Of a stretch of 64,000 nucleotides of DNA, positions 11,351 to 24,724 are shown one piece after another. The notes below the pieces were generated by a model. That model searched no databases. It was not told where the DNA came from and was given only the letters and a program-made list of their open reading frames with translations. The stretch is taken from positions 372,001-436,000 of the forward strand of contig JAJFZO010000799.1 in NCBI GenBank assembly GCA_021397835.1, in the 5' to 3' direction. The DNA comes from Moringa oleifera (Eukaryota > Streptophyta > Magnoliopsida > Brassicales > Moringaceae). Each line of letters begins with the position of its first letter. Positions within the stretch are counted from its first letter, which is position 1. A program made the translations under genes and the position numbers.

Positions 11351-14300
11351 CTATTTTAATTTATTCAATGTTTATAGTTACATCCTGTTAGATGAAACAC
11401 TTTCATAATAAAGTTCTTTTTTATAAAATATGTTTTCATAAAAAATACTACATATATAGGTTTAATTCTTATTTTGGAGAAAAATGGAGTGAGCAAGTAC
11501 AAACCACTCTTTTCTCCTTAAAAAAAATATTTTGGTTTAAGTACAAAATTTTGAGTACTTTAATCAAAATACCTTAAAATTATTTTTCAAATAAAAATAA
11601 AACGTGATACTAATTTTCGGATGTTTTAAGGGTGCTAATTCTTCTCAAACAATAATCGACTTTAGACTTAAAATTTAATTTTTTAAAAAATAATTAACTT
11701 ATTTTAAAATAATGACCAATCACACCTAACAAAATTGATGGAGTTTTTTCAATTGCTGTGATTTTTCCAATTGTGGTAGGGTTTTAAGTTTTAAGTTTTG
11801 AGTTCATGGTTTTGGCCAAATAATTTTGATCACAGATGGCCTACTGGACTTCACAACATGGAATAGTGAAATTATTCTAGAGTTGTTGTTTAGTGTGGAT
11901 TTCGAACTAAATTGCTTGTCAAGTTGCATGTCACATGGAGATTATTGAATAATCAATCTAGCTTACCCAAATAATTCAGCCCAATTAATAGTCAATTCGT
12001 TTGGACTCTTCCATGAGTCATTCATTATCAATTAACCATAATAACAGGGCTAAGTATATATGAACATGTATACAAATAACTGTTATCGACTACTTGATTG
12101 ATCCTACTAATGGCCTTTTAACAATTATCCAACACAGGTTGCACATAAGATCACTCCTTATTTTCCTCCCTTGAGTAAGGATAATGGATGGCTCACCTAA
12201 TATGGTCTTAGTGACATACAATGGTCATGATAAAGCACGATTACCCAACATAAGCACATATTATTTATAGACCTTATGGTTGTCTATTCCTCTCGTATTA
12301 ACCCAAATTGTAAGGCTAACTCATTGAGCCCGTATGATATGATGGACCTTTCCTACTGTTGAGCCCTATGGCATGCTAATAGCCTAAAATAATGAACAAC
12401 CATTGATCATTAACCCACTTATGGTACATCATTGATCATTACAAGAGGCCTGGACAAAGTCATTCATCACATAATTAATATCGCAAAAATCCTATTCAGA
12501 GTTAACATATTCACCAACTTGTCAAACACACCCCTACTAGGGCTAATTAATATATTATTAATAATTTCATTGACCGTGTCACTCAATCATGCAGCATAGA
12601 CTCTTGTAATTCGATAATGATGTAGCGTGCTTATCATTGTCTTATCTTATAATTATGTTGCCCACTTAAAAAAATTATTACCTTAGGCAATTTATTTGAG
12701 GCGGGCTCATTTCCATGGTCAACATTCTTTGTCCTCTAAGCTAGCTATCCCAACAGTAGGCCAAGAATTTGAACATGTGATATCAATGTAATCCTTATTC
12801 CAGGTATGAGTTGGTTGATTAACAGTTCAAGTCAAGATGGGGTCATACATATGTTCCGCAATTATTACTGGGTGTGGGAAATGATTATTGGTTCAACATA
12901 CATGCTATGAACATATCAAGAATGGCCCAACCAACATATGGGCCATAATAATTTCCATCATTTAAGAAATCTTGCTGCGTGCGCACTTACTTTCTATTTA
13001 TGAAAATAAATATACAATTACAAAGAGGGTTATCACTAAAGTTATTGGGGTTAGTAATTTAACCTAAGAACAATTTGACCATAAGTTAAATTGATGCACA
13101 TTTCTATTGGCAGTTACATATAAGTTAGTATTGATATAATTGGAACAAGTTAAATAATTAACTCAGGAAAGGTCCTTAAAATATGGTTTATTATATCACT
13201 AGATAATTTATACTTGATAAGTTGACGCTGTATTTGTCCACACTAGATAATTTAACAACATAGGTTTAACATGGTAGGTTAACTTTGAAGATAAGTGTAT
13301 TGGAGTTAGCTATTTAAATTATTATGTCATCTTATCCTGATAATAATTACATATAAGTCAATGATAAATGGATGTGTTATTGATAGCAAATATATGACAA
13401 CCAGATTTATGGGGTACCTTAGCTTTCAACGAATACTAACTTATGTCTTCAAAGAGTATGAATTAAGTTAATGTTGATATCACAAGTAGTTCTAGTGATT
13501 ATATCTAACTCTATAACCTTAATTTGTGGATAGGAGGTATGAATAACTCAACTATGATGACTAATTGCTCATGGCTGTTAAATTATAACCATTACCATCA
13601 GAACAGATTTATCTTTTGATAGAAAGTCTGCGACCTTTGCCAGTGAGAGAGATTATGGCCCATGTTTATATTATATGGGAAACCAGTGATCCTGATTAAA
13701 TTAATCACAAACATTGTATTCATGGATATTTATGCTAAATGGTATTAATTAGGTAATAGGCATGTATGTGTCAACCGGCATTATTTGTGAATATTATGTC
13801 CTTTATAATAGATATCATCACCCCAAGATATTACATATGATTACAACATGAATATCCAAATACTAACGGAATATTACCTACTTGAATTAACATAATTATA
13901 TCTTGATAGGTTACCAATATAGTCCTTTAAATGAGAATATTTAATTCTAAATTGATCAATGAATTTTTTTTAATTCAACCACAATAAAGCATTAATAAAA
14001 TATTCATTAAGGTAATTGGTAGGGCTCGATAAGCATCTATGTATATTCCTTTCTATTAAATGTATCACTGATGTGGCAGTATCATTTCAACTACTTGGAG
14101 CTTATTTGAAATGGTTACTCAACCTGATATGGAACATAGATGAGGTAATTAAAACCTTACAATCTTCACATCAATTATAACTCATAATTTCTCTTTTATG
14201 AATGATTTAACTGCTCTTAAGAATTAGTTGCATTCTCTGTAGGTTAATCATGGGAATAACATGACTGGCTTATTATCATTTAGGTGCTTAGATTCAATTA

Positions 14301-14477
14301 TCTAATGGGATACTAGTGATAATGCGTTATATCACCTCTGTGTTAACCTAATTAACTCCTGATTATGCTATCCCTCAAGGAGCTATAATGTTTAGGATAA
14401 AGTACCCTTTTGGTTAAGATTATACTAAATCACGGCAAGATCCATGGTTATTGTGACATTCACTCATTTATATGCAA
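11351..14477. other. AT-rich, non-coding, no recognised feature
   Basis: Stops saturate all frames. I see no domain, RNA gene or clear element boundary. One segment (13,263-13,325) is a diverged direct copy of 17,433-17,498, which indicates old dispersed repeats. Confidence 0.5.
13263..13325 (+). repeat. Dispersed repeat copy (pairs with 17,433-17,498)
   Basis: Both copies share GTTAACTTTGAAGAT and GAGTTAGCTATTTAAATTAT in the same order and spacing, with scattered differences. Both are on the plus strand. Confidence 0.6.
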
Positions 14478-14720
14478 TAATTTATTCCACTAGGCTGGTT
14501 ATCCCACACTCAAATCCTCACAAGACCTTGCTAGTGATCCCTTTGGCTATCTCTTTTTCTCTCTCTTTCTCTCTCTTTTGACACCCTATACAATTGGCCT
14601 ATTTATTCAAGTTAAGAGAGTCGACTCTAGCTAAGAACCCTTTCCTTTTAAGGCTTCACAACCAAGTAGCTTAGATAAGCACCAACTCTTCTAGATAAGC
14701 TTGAACATTTCCTATCAAGA
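14478..14720 (-). repeat. LTR-like dispersed repeat, family A, copy 1
   Basis: The reverse complement of this stretch matches 17,165-17,420 in order: AAGAGTTGGTGCTTATCTAA, a TTCTTAGCTAGA word, TTGTATAGGG, GGGATCAC, and then a GGATTTGAGTGTGG word. A TC-rich microsatellite lies at 14,551-14,578. It is non-coding. Confidence 0.55.
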
Positions 14721-16455
14721 TTATACTTCTTCTAGATGCCTTTGTTGACTTTGTTCATGTTTCTTTAAGTTTATTTTAATAGAGTCTAACTTGCCCAGGA
14801 CTTTGCTGTTAACAAGACTCCTTGTGCAATACTGCCACTTTTATAGGCTCAAATCTCCACTTGGTTTAAACATCTTTGTATTGTCATGCCCAAGGAGATC
14901 ATACTTTGATGAGATATCATGTTCTAGATAACAAGTTTCCAGCGTGATACACTAGTTAAACTAATTTCTATTTAGATCAAGACAGCATATAAGGTTCACT
15001 AAGAAATTATTGTGACTAAATTCACTTTCTAGCTATTTATTATAGTATTCTGATATCATTGAGGGTTACTAAGCTTTGCAATCTTGGAAGATGAGATAGT
15101 CTATAAGGCTAACTGATTATATTCATACTCATAATGCAAGAGGACAATCAATTATGGGTAGATTAATGCACTCTTGGTAATTTAATCCTGGTCTATATTA
15201 ATCAAACTGATAATTAAAGATAGATTACTAATGTAATGTCGGTACTCCTCAATAATTAGCCAATTATGTTATCCTCAAACACGAGACCTAATAATTATCC
15301 TAGGGTACTTGATGGAATCTTCACATATAACTCACATTATTAAATGGGCCATCATCCTAGATAATATACTTAATTTCAATTCTGTGGTTTGATACATGGA
15401 ATACTGCTATTTTCTTATGCTCAACTCCTAGTTAGGGACATGATATAAACATATAATTGAGTTTATGGTTGGTACCCATTATTTGGGTAATTCAAATTTA
15501 AATGGAGAAAACAGTCTATTTGTATATCCATGAATGGAAGACATTATTCGTGCTAACTAATATAAGTTGTATGTTTTCATTCGTGCTTATCTATAAATCA
15601 ATACATGACTAAAAAACCAAAGGTAACCTATCAACTTTGTGCTCGTCGAATAGGATATCCATAGTGACCATGTAGATATCCTGAGTAAATTAAAGTATTA
15701 TGCTACAAATGAATTTTGACATATCATCCCCATAAATCCACATATCATATAACATCAACGGAAGGAATATCCAATGGTAATAATTAATAATTACCTATAT
15801 CATTATTGATAGAAAATCATAGCCATATAAGTAATTAGGCTTAGTAATTAATTGGATCTAACAATTAATTACTTAAAACATATTTGAACTCAATAATTAA
15901 TTTAGTTTGAAATATAATTGGGTTTGAGATGTAATTGAACCTAATAATATGCATTATGATCACCATATATAACACCCTATTATACGTGAAATCATTAGTT
16001 GAGATACTATTAATGAAGAAATTAGCTCATGCATATCAATCTCAAGTTGATGAACTTAGATCATGTTCCTAATTAACTATACTTGGACACATATCGGATA
16101 TCAAACTGTATGATATCCCCAAGCTTCATAACCATATAGCCCCATCTGTTAGTCTAAGGAGATTTATGGGAATGGAACTTAAGATATGCCCAACATATGC
16201 CTAATTTACTATGATTAAGGAATTACCGATTCATACTTCAAAGATGAGTATGTACAAAAAGACTTATTGGTAGATATCCATTGACAAGTCAATGAGACAA
16301 CAAGTTTGGGCACGAATTCGAAACTGGTATATATGTTCGAATAGGTTATCACACAAGAAGTCTTACCTGAATATATCAACAACTATAAAATACCATTTCC
16401 TATCGAAGGTTATTATCATATTGTCATGAATTATAACATGCTGTTAATACTTAAG
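14721..16455. other. AT-rich, non-coding, no recognised feature
   Basis: There is no coding signal. A word around 14,884 (CCAAGGAGATCATACTTTGAT) recurs in similar form at about 19,907, again pointing to dispersed old repeats. Confidence 0.45.
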
Positions 16456-16567
16456 AATGGGTGATATATTATCAAAACGCTATCGCTTGTTCATGCCTCA
16501 AATTATTTGGAAATGGGTGATATATTATCAAAACGCTATCATTTGTTCATGCCTCAAATTATTTGGT
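16456..16567. repeat. Tandem duplication, 56 bp x 2
   Basis: The unit at 16,456-16,511 is followed immediately by a second copy at 16,512-16,567. They differ at two adjacent bases (GCTATCGCTTG against GCTATCATTTG). This is much more similar than other repeats nearby, so the duplication is young. Confidence 0.9.
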
Positions 16568-17164
16568 TGTTTAAATGTGTAAACATAAGCAGTTGGTTAC
16601 AATTACGGAGGCTTGTGGGTTATGCCTTAGCACGTAAACATATGTAATTATTGATACTGTGTCAGGAACATTTTAAGTCTAATAATTTAGTTATTAACTA
16701 ATGGAATGATATCCTTGACCGCGCCTTACATTTATGTAACTATAGGGATAACCCTTAAATTGAGATATTGCCTGATTGTAAATAGGATGGCATTTCCTTC
16801 ATCATTGTCAACTATTTGTTATGAAGAGCTAGAAAACATATGCATAATCATCAAGTCATGAGGTTATTAGGAAAGGGCTTTCTCTTTTTCTCATGCTCGG
16901 ACTAGTGGTTGGTATTACAAAAAATTATTAATCAAAGACAACTAACTATTAGTACTAGATGATTTTTAACCATATCCTAACAAGCCCATGACTTTTTTGA
17001 AAGATATATAATTGGGAGAATTATCACTCTCCTAACCCGCAACATAATGATAACTGATATCTGGGTTGAGTACCATAATGGCTTTATCATGGATATACAC
17101 CTCGGGGTGTATGGTGTGAATATTCATGGGCATGTACTTGATCAACGATTAACTCAGATTAGCA

Positions 17165-17440
17165 TATGCCTACTAGGAAAGGTCTAAGTTTATTTGGAAG
17201 AGTTAGTGCTTATCTAAACTATTCAATCTTATAGTCCTAATAAGAAAGGATTACTAGCTAGAATTAGTTCTCTTGAATTGTATAGGGCTTTAAGAAGGAG
17301 AAACAAAGAGCCTGGAGATCACGAAAAGGGTCTCATAAGGGTTTAAATGTGGCAATGCTTGGGAGAAGCATCCACTTTTTTCTTATATATATTCCTTTTT
17401 AGAGTTAATCAAGGTACCATCAAAGAGAGTGAAGGTTTGA
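17165..17440 (+). repeat. LTR-like dispersed repeat, family A, copy 2
   Basis: This is the longest copy. It runs from AAGAGTTAGTGCTTATCTAA through CTAGCTAGAATTAG, TTGTATAGGGC and GGAGATCAC to GGCAATGCTTGGGAGAAGC and an ATTCCTTTTTAGAGTTAAT end. Related copies lie at 14,478-14,720 (inverted), 21,515-21,570 and 24,725-24,870 (inverted). It may be an LTR; no coding part is attached. Confidence 0.55.
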
Positions 17441-17498
17441 CCAACTATGGCAAGTTAACTTTGAAGATCAGCAAATTAGAGTTAGCTATTTAAATTAT
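17433..17498 (+). repeat. Dispersed repeat copy (pairs with 13,263-13,325)
   Basis: This is the second copy of the 60-odd-base segment described at 13,263. It starts where family A copy 2 ends. Confidence 0.6.
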
Positions 17499-20400
17499 GA
17501 GCATTGTCTACTTACATGAGCAATATCCAAGGCCATATTTGAACTTCACAGGTATCCTATTGGACATGGATAAGGAACTTTTGGTGTAAACTATCCTTCC
17601 TAATTAGTGATAGGGATCAAGTTCATATGTAATGGTATATGAAATATCCTTAATAGTTCCAAACATCAAGGATTCTTGATAGAATTACTCGCGTATAAGA
17701 TTACATATCAAGACATATGGTACTAAATATAGGCTAGTCTTGTTGATATCAATGAGCACCGTGATATAGGTGACAAAGTGCTAGTAGTCAATAAAAGCAT
17801 CAGATCCTTTTATTGAAGTACCATAAGGAAGGAATATTGACATTAAGTGTATCAATTAGGGTTATATCCATACGGATGGTGGATGTGGCTTATCATTAAG
17901 ATAATTATAAATAAATGATGGACACACAAGAATAATGTTCATCACTTGTTGTGGATATACATCGATAACTATGATCTAACCTTTATATTTATGATTCATA
18001 ACCAAGAATAATGTTGAACTCCTACTTGACGTCAGTGCGATGCTTAATTGCAATTCCATAGTTTTTCAGAATGAGGTAACACATGAGAGTACTTCACTAT
18101 TAAAACTATTTGATATCAATTGGCATGTAACTATAATATTTGACCATTATGAGGTTATTACTGATTATTATTCATAGGGAGGCATATAATCATGATTGAG
18201 TAAGGGTGGATGTCACAAGTGTCAAGATATACAAATAGATCTTTTCGAATAAGATGGTGAATTTTTATTATTGTATAATTAACACAATCAAGATTAACTT
18301 ACATACTATGAACATATCAAGATTGGGAGATAACTCTAATTAGATAAAACATGTTTATTGTGAAATCAATTGTTGAAAATTCGATAGGTAATTATTATTG
18401 ACTCAATGAATTGGCAATTAACGATATACATGCCTATTTTATTATGGATATCGAGGAGTACCAAGCATGTTACCTAATTGGGAAAACATATTTATGGGTT
18501 AACTTAATTGACCTAGGACGAGTTATCATACGGGATGTATGTGACATAATGGGACCTCATGAAAAGGTTAATTCTCCCATAATCAATGCCAAAGGTAAAG
18601 ATATCCACTGACATGAGTGAGTTTAAGCATATTGAGTGCAAATGGAGGCTATCGACACTAAATTAATCTAATATGGAGGTCTGTTAATCACCACGTCAGT
18701 TATTACAGATTAATGGTTACCGCAGATTGGTAAATGAGATGCTAATATTTGATCTTAGTTTAAATATGCACTATGAACGAACACTTATGGTTAGATTAAT
18801 AGAGTATAATAAGATTGATGCCTTAATAGTCATGGGCTTATCTAGCAAGTAGTGTAGCATGTTGGATAAATAGCCTTTATGACAATATCAAATAATTAAT
18901 GGCCCTATAAGTTATCTTTGTGTCTTGTCGTTGACATACAAACTTACCCAACATTCATGTATTAATCTCGAAGTTAAACTGCATTGGACACTTACTAGGG
19001 TGAACAGGTTAGTAGTATAATCAATAAAAATAATAGGACCTAAGGCACCCACTAATGTCATGGCAGATTGATCAAGGGGCAGTGATGATAGGTGATGGAT
19101 AAATGAATACCAACCCATCATTCGATTTGTATATCCACCTCATAACTCATATTATTAAAAATATACATAATAACTTTTTAACTTAGTATGACAACAATCC
19201 GCTTGTGATTCCTTGGGCCAAATTAATAAACACATCGTGCTTATAGATCTTTATTAATTACATCTATTTCGAATATGCCATAATGAAATGATTTATTGGG
19301 GTATGCTATCATAACTGACAATTTCTGGAGCCAAGAATAAATCTAGATAGTGCTGGTGATTCCCAAGTTAAACATAATTTATTAAGCAATGGCACACATA
19401 ACCCATTCACTCATGCCTTATAGAGTAGGACACAGTACAATCTTGCCTATCCATTGAGGGTGGTGGACAATTTAATAGGTCAAATATTGACTACCAATAA
19501 GAGATACCAAATTGTCCAATTTGAAACTCATAGTGTTTCAAATAAGCTTAATTGTTGCTAGGTGGATAATTTAATAGTACCAATAAAAAGCAATTATTGT
19601 TAGTAATCTTGTATAACCATGGTTATGCCAATTTGAATTAGGATAGCCAAACCTTGTCCGAGTATCGATGGCTGATACTCTCAGATATATTTCAAGGGTA
19701 AGATATTTATTATTTTTAAATAATACTTCTGATTTTGGGATAATGACATGGCTTAAAAACTTATATTAATTCAAATATGTTAATTTTCTAATTTGACACT
19801 TATGATAAATGCAAGTCATTTTTCCCCTTGTAAGTTAGAATTAATAAACTAATAATTCTAAATATTCAATCAATTTATTTACAGGTATGGCTTACATATG
19901 GCATGTCCAAGGGATCATACTTTGATCAATTCTCACATTATATAACGCTTAACTTAAAGGTTTTGTTACTGTTTTATAGCTAAATTTTGGCCTTTCTCAT
20001 TCTTTTAGATATCCTCAGCTTATCTAATATCGCCCTTATGGTATGTTCCATGTTTATTCGCTTTTGCCTTATCCTTATCTTTGTTATAACAACTCATACC
20101 TTAGATAAGGATCAGACCTTGTCGATTGTGGTATCATCATTGGAAACTGGTGTGAAAAGATTACTTGCAACAAGGCATATGATTGGCTTGCGTAACATTA
20201 AAGTCTTCCTAAATTGATCATATTGTCATTCTTACAAATGATCTAGCCTAATATGCACCAGGTAAAGTATTTATTGGCCTATTATGAATACTTCCTTAGT
20301 CAATTAATCTGCAAGTCTTATACTCTCTCCTTAAGCATTGCTATAACTATCATTAGTCAAATCCTTTCAGATAATGATCTATTGCTTCATTATAACATAA

Positions 20401-21275
20401 TTCATATATACAGTATTAAAATGGATCCAATGTCTACATATGACCTTGGGAGGAATATTGCCAAGCTAAAAGGGGTATAGAGTTGGTCAATTTATGTGTA
20501 GCATCTATTATTATTAGTGCATATTAAAACACGTGATATCCTTATTAGTCAAATAGATATCCTATATCGATCCATAGACCTAACAATATCATAAAGCAGT
20601 ATGATATGAATTATAGGATATCAAACTTATTACTGATATGATTATGGTGTAGATCAATGACGCGGCAAATATTTGAGCCATTGGCCAAGAATTTCAATAT
20701 AACTCGCCTAAAGTTGGCTTATCCACATGCAATATCTAGATTATGTTATAATCTGGTTGTAGATCATCATCCTAATTTCATTGCTACTGTAAACTTAAAT
20801 AGTGGGCAATATTCAACAACAAACTGAAATAATTCAGGAATGTACTAACCATATGATGGGTAGAATTGGTGATTTTGGATAATAGATAATTTCGATGATT
20901 TCCTATATCCACATAGATAGGTTAAAGCAAATACCATGTCATAATTTAAAGACCAAAAACCAAAATAGATGGTTATGCTTCATCCAATTATACAGATACC
21001 ATCCATAATCTTATGAGGGTTATCTATTGATGATTAACAAGATTCCACTTGAAGATGCTAATTTGGTGGGTCATTACATCCCGATGAATGTAATGACCAT
21101 AATGAACCATATATTCTCACAAATTAATCCATTGACCACATGGCAATCACTCCTAATATTAATCCACCTATAACTATTTTGCTAATTTAAATAGTCATGT
21201 TATAATTCTAATAGTCAATTTGTCAACTAGTTAATGGTCATTATACTAATATAAGTTATACGTACAAAATTATCA
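17499..21275. other. AT-rich, non-coding, no recognised feature
   Basis: Short open frames here (for example 18,411-18,611 and 19,987-20,217) have no recognisable motif and no neighbours that would support them. Short related words (GTGGACAATTTAATAG and GTGGATAATTTAATAG at about 19,467 and 19,561) hint at duplications. Confidence 0.45.
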
Positions 21276-21420
21276 TATATGAGTAATCAATAAGTAGGCA
21301 TGGATAGTCACAATTACGTGTTCAACTCAGTAAACATACCAATTTCCATGTTCCATGGGTATGTCGGTCATATCCCCCAATAAGTGACTATCCATGCCTA
21401 CTTGTTAATTACTTACATAT
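21276..21420. repeat. Inverted repeat, arms of about 36 bp, loop of about 72 bp
   Basis: The left arm 21,276-21,311 and right arm 21,384-21,420 are reverse complements, perfect over AAGTAGGCATGGATAGTCAC and then with a few mismatches. A small inner stem (ACATACC with GGGTATGT) lies in the loop. It could be a short MITE or a hairpin remnant. Confidence 0.75.
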
Positions 21421-21514
21421 CCACTATTAAATTATGTAAATCATTCACTTACTTAAGGGTCAATTGGTAGCCTAGAATTCGCACTAAGCTTGATCATCCA
21501 ACATTCGATAAGAT

Positions 21515-21570
21515 TAGCTATAAATGGTTTGAAAGTGGCAATTCTTGGGAGAAGCATCATAATAAATTAG
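21515..21570 (+). repeat. Family A repeat, partial copy 3
   Basis: It shares GGTTTGAAAGTGGCAAT and CTTGGGAGAAGCATC with copy 2. Confidence 0.45.
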
Positions 21571-21844
21571 GAATATCTTTAATTCCATCAAAAATATCAT
21601 GTTCAAATTGGTTATGATGTAAATGTATATTGTCGACCCAAATACGTACCTTATTGGAGTATTCATTGCATTAACTCATAAGAGATATGACAAAGACCCC
21701 TCAAGATACTTTTAGTGATACTTTCATTTGGATATCAACTCCTAATAATTAAATGTAATTTCTTCTTTGAATATTGCATTTTATGATAATATAATACATA
21801 ATCCTATATTTATTATGTTTTATGATTAAATTCTTGTGTGTTGT

Positions 21845-23052
21845 CACTACAACAAAATAACCTTTTATTCACAGCTTTAAATGACTTTTGTTCACAGTTC
21901 TAAAACTATGGACTATTTTAATGTGAACAAAAGTCGGTTAGAATAGTTCATAGTTCTAAAACTGTGAATAAAACATACTTTAGTTCACAGTTCATTAATG
22001 TTTTATTCACAGTTCTAAAACTGTGAATAAAACAAACTTTAGTTCGCAGTTCTTTAATGGTCTATTCACATTCCTAGAACTGTGAATAAAACAACTTTAA
22101 TTCACAGTTCATTAATGTTTTATTCACAGTTCTAGAACTGTGAATAAAACTCTATTAGTTCACTATTCATTAAAGTTTTATTCACCCAGATCTAGAACCC
22201 CTTACCCAGATCTAGAACTCCCAGCCCAAATCTGGAACCCCTCACTAAAGAACTCCCATCCCAGATTCGGGATCCCATACATCTAAATCTGGGACCTTAA
22301 TAAACATTTTGAACCCTAGAACAAATCTGAAATTCCGATGAAAGTAAAACCATGCGCATATCTAGAATCCCAATGAAAGGAGAACCACATCCAGATTTGA
22401 GCTTAAAACTAATGAACTAAAAGCAAAAAATTAAAGAACAATAATTTTTACATTTTAGCAAAGAAGATAAGCACATAATTTTGGAGAAAGGATTAAACTT
22501 ACCAAGAAAAAGAGATGAGATTCAAGCTGCCAGTTGTGGAACCCAAAAGCAAGCAGAACCACGCGTACTTTTAATCCCTTCATTGCAAATAGTTAGGCCG
22601 ATCGAAGTCTAGTTTGCACATCCAGAACTCGGAGGGGGGGGGGGGCTCTTCTCATAGTATGCACTTCATACCTAATATTTACCACCTGAAGAATCAATGA
22701 AGTTTATCCTGAGCAAGTGGAGTAAAAGAATGAATGAAGTTTATTGATCTTTCTGAAGAAGATGTAGGACTTTTATTAACAGTTGTAGCCATAACTGTGA
22801 ATAAAGACTTTTATTAATAGTTATGGCTACAACTGTGAATAAAAATTTTGAATTCTTTTGAACTTTTATTCACAGTTATGGTAAAACTGTGAATAAAAGA
22901 TAACTTTTGTTCACAGTTATAAACATAACTGTGAATAAAAATGCCTTTATTCACAGTTTTAATAAAAACTATGAATAAATCCTCATTTATTCACAGTTGT
23001 TATTAAAATTGTGAACTATTTAGTGTAAACTAATCCCATTTTTGTTGTAGTA
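21845..23052. mobile_element. Non-autonomous CACTA-type transposon, about 1.2 kb
   Basis: The left end is CACTACAACAAAA at 21,845. The right end is TTTTTGTTGTAGTA at about 23,039-23,052, its near-perfect inverse with the last base changed. Both subterminal zones (21,870-22,190 and 22,765-23,030) are packed with copies of TTATTCACAGTTCT and its inverse, often as back-to-back palindromes around AGAACT. This is the architecture of En/Spm (CACTA) elements, whose transposase binds subterminal repeats. The middle (22,190-22,760) has no ORF, a series of CCAGATCTAGAACCC-like repeats and a run of 12 G at 22,634-22,645. No transposase is present, so mobilisation would have needed a partner. I did not find a convincing 3-bp target duplication. 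Confidence 0.85.
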
Positions 23053-24105
23053 TCAGCAATTAAAAATTCCTCTTTGGGATCCCTTCTTAGATAAGTTAGC
23101 TCGGGCTAATGACCCAACTTGACTAATAAGTTGACCAATGTGCATATTTGGTATCCCATTGATTTAGGAATTAAAATAATATTTTATTAATTGAGTTATT
23201 GGCATATAATCATGTTAATTTGGCACGAAAGAGGGGAAACATGGGATGGCATTTCCTTCGTCTTCTTCCAGTTGATGGATATACTAATAGAGTTGGTATA
23301 GGATGAATGTTTATAACATGAGTACTAGAGTGAGTGGAAGTTAGCTATCTTTCTTGATACCCTACTCAATAGAATGTGCTTATTTATTGTGGAAAGAATT
23401 CTATAAGGATGATCCTGGGCATAACGTATCCAAACTATCTATGACTCTGCCTTAAGATTATAAAACATGCAATTCTGGTGCAATGTGTGGTAGTAACTTA
23501 TTCAAAGGAGGACTTGTGTTAAGTCCAAAAAGAAGTGCTAAGGAGCACACGAGTGACAGCAACGGGGGTAGCAACCAGCTCATGAAAGAACACTTTGGAG
23601 GATTATACAATTCCATCTTATGATAAACAAATCCTTAATAATGTTTAGAATAGTTATATTACCTATAATCCATTATTGCAATGTTGACATGTTATTAAAC
23701 AGCAATTACACAACATATTAATTCTAGCACACAAGTTCATAATTTGTTAACACCTTAAGTTAGTATGACAGTGTGCTTGTCGATTTTGTTTACCCAATAT
23801 AGCCTGCTAGCCTATTGATATCTAATTAAGCATTAAATAACTTACACTATTATAGAAACCTTAGTAGGTTCATATATGAGTATCAACATCCTTGATCATG
23901 GCCTATCTATATGATGACCCCTTAACTATGGTTATATCTTGATGGTAATTCATGCCAGATTATGATATGAAGAGTACCATTGATTGCACTTAGGTATCTA
24001 ATTAAGACTGACATTTTGAATTCTAGCCATATCATAAGGGCAACCAATGTTCATGATTTAAATTAATCATAAACATTTGCACCCATTCATGAATATTATG
24101 AATAA
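23053..24105. other. AT-rich, non-coding, no recognised feature
   Basis: I see nothing that I can name between the CACTA element and the gypsy RT fragment. Confidence 0.45.
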
Positions 24106-24490
24106 GTTATGAACATGTTTACTTTTATTCATATAAAGTATGATTTTTATGAGTTTATGGTGATGCTATTTAGGCTAACTAATGTGTCTGCCACTTTTTG
24201 TAACTATATGAAATACATATTGTTTGAATTTTTAGATAAATTCATGGTGGTTTATCTAGATGATATTGTAATCTACAATGAGACCTTAGAGGACCAAGTA
24301 AGCCATTTATGACAAGTATTGATGAGGCTGCAAGAGCACCAACTATACATCAAGAAAGAGAAATGCAAGTTTTGTAAGCAAGAAGCATTATTCCTTGAGC
24401 ATTGGGTAAAGAACGAATAGATATGGTTGGATGAAAGAAAAGTAAAACCCATCATTGAGTGACCAACCCTTAGTAAAGTTGTCGAGTTAC
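24106..24490 (+). pseudogene. Ty3/gypsy reverse transcriptase fragment
   Basis: The frame reads YEFMVMLFRLTNVSATF, the counterpart of the gypsy YEFLVMPFGLTNAPATF region. LDKFMVVYLDDIVIY follows, with the catalytic YLDD box intact, then LEDQVSHL. After a stop come LQEHQLYIKKEKCKF and RKVKPIIE.PTLSKVVEL, which lead into the RT thumb and connection. Homology begins abruptly near 24,106 and ends near 24,490. The ATG at 24,109 is therefore not a true start. There is no RNase H or integrase downstream, so this is an isolated fragment of an old element. Confidence 0.9.
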
Positions 24491-24724
24491 AATCAACTTA
24501 AGCCTTATGCTTAGAGCTTACTGACTCCTGAACTTACTGATCCCTTTAGTTATGCCAAGCCAAGTCCTGATTCACTAGTCATGTGCCCCACAATGAACAT
24601 TCTTTCCACATATATCTTATAATACTATAGGTTAAGGATTTAATAATGAAAGTATTACCTAATTCATGAACACAAGGAAAAGGATAAAGATGTTAAGGCA
24701 AACACAAATAAAAAGTGCATGCAC

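Noticed and set aside
18411..18611. 66-codon frame in the AT-rich stretch
   Set aside because: It has no domain, no start context and no support from neighbours.
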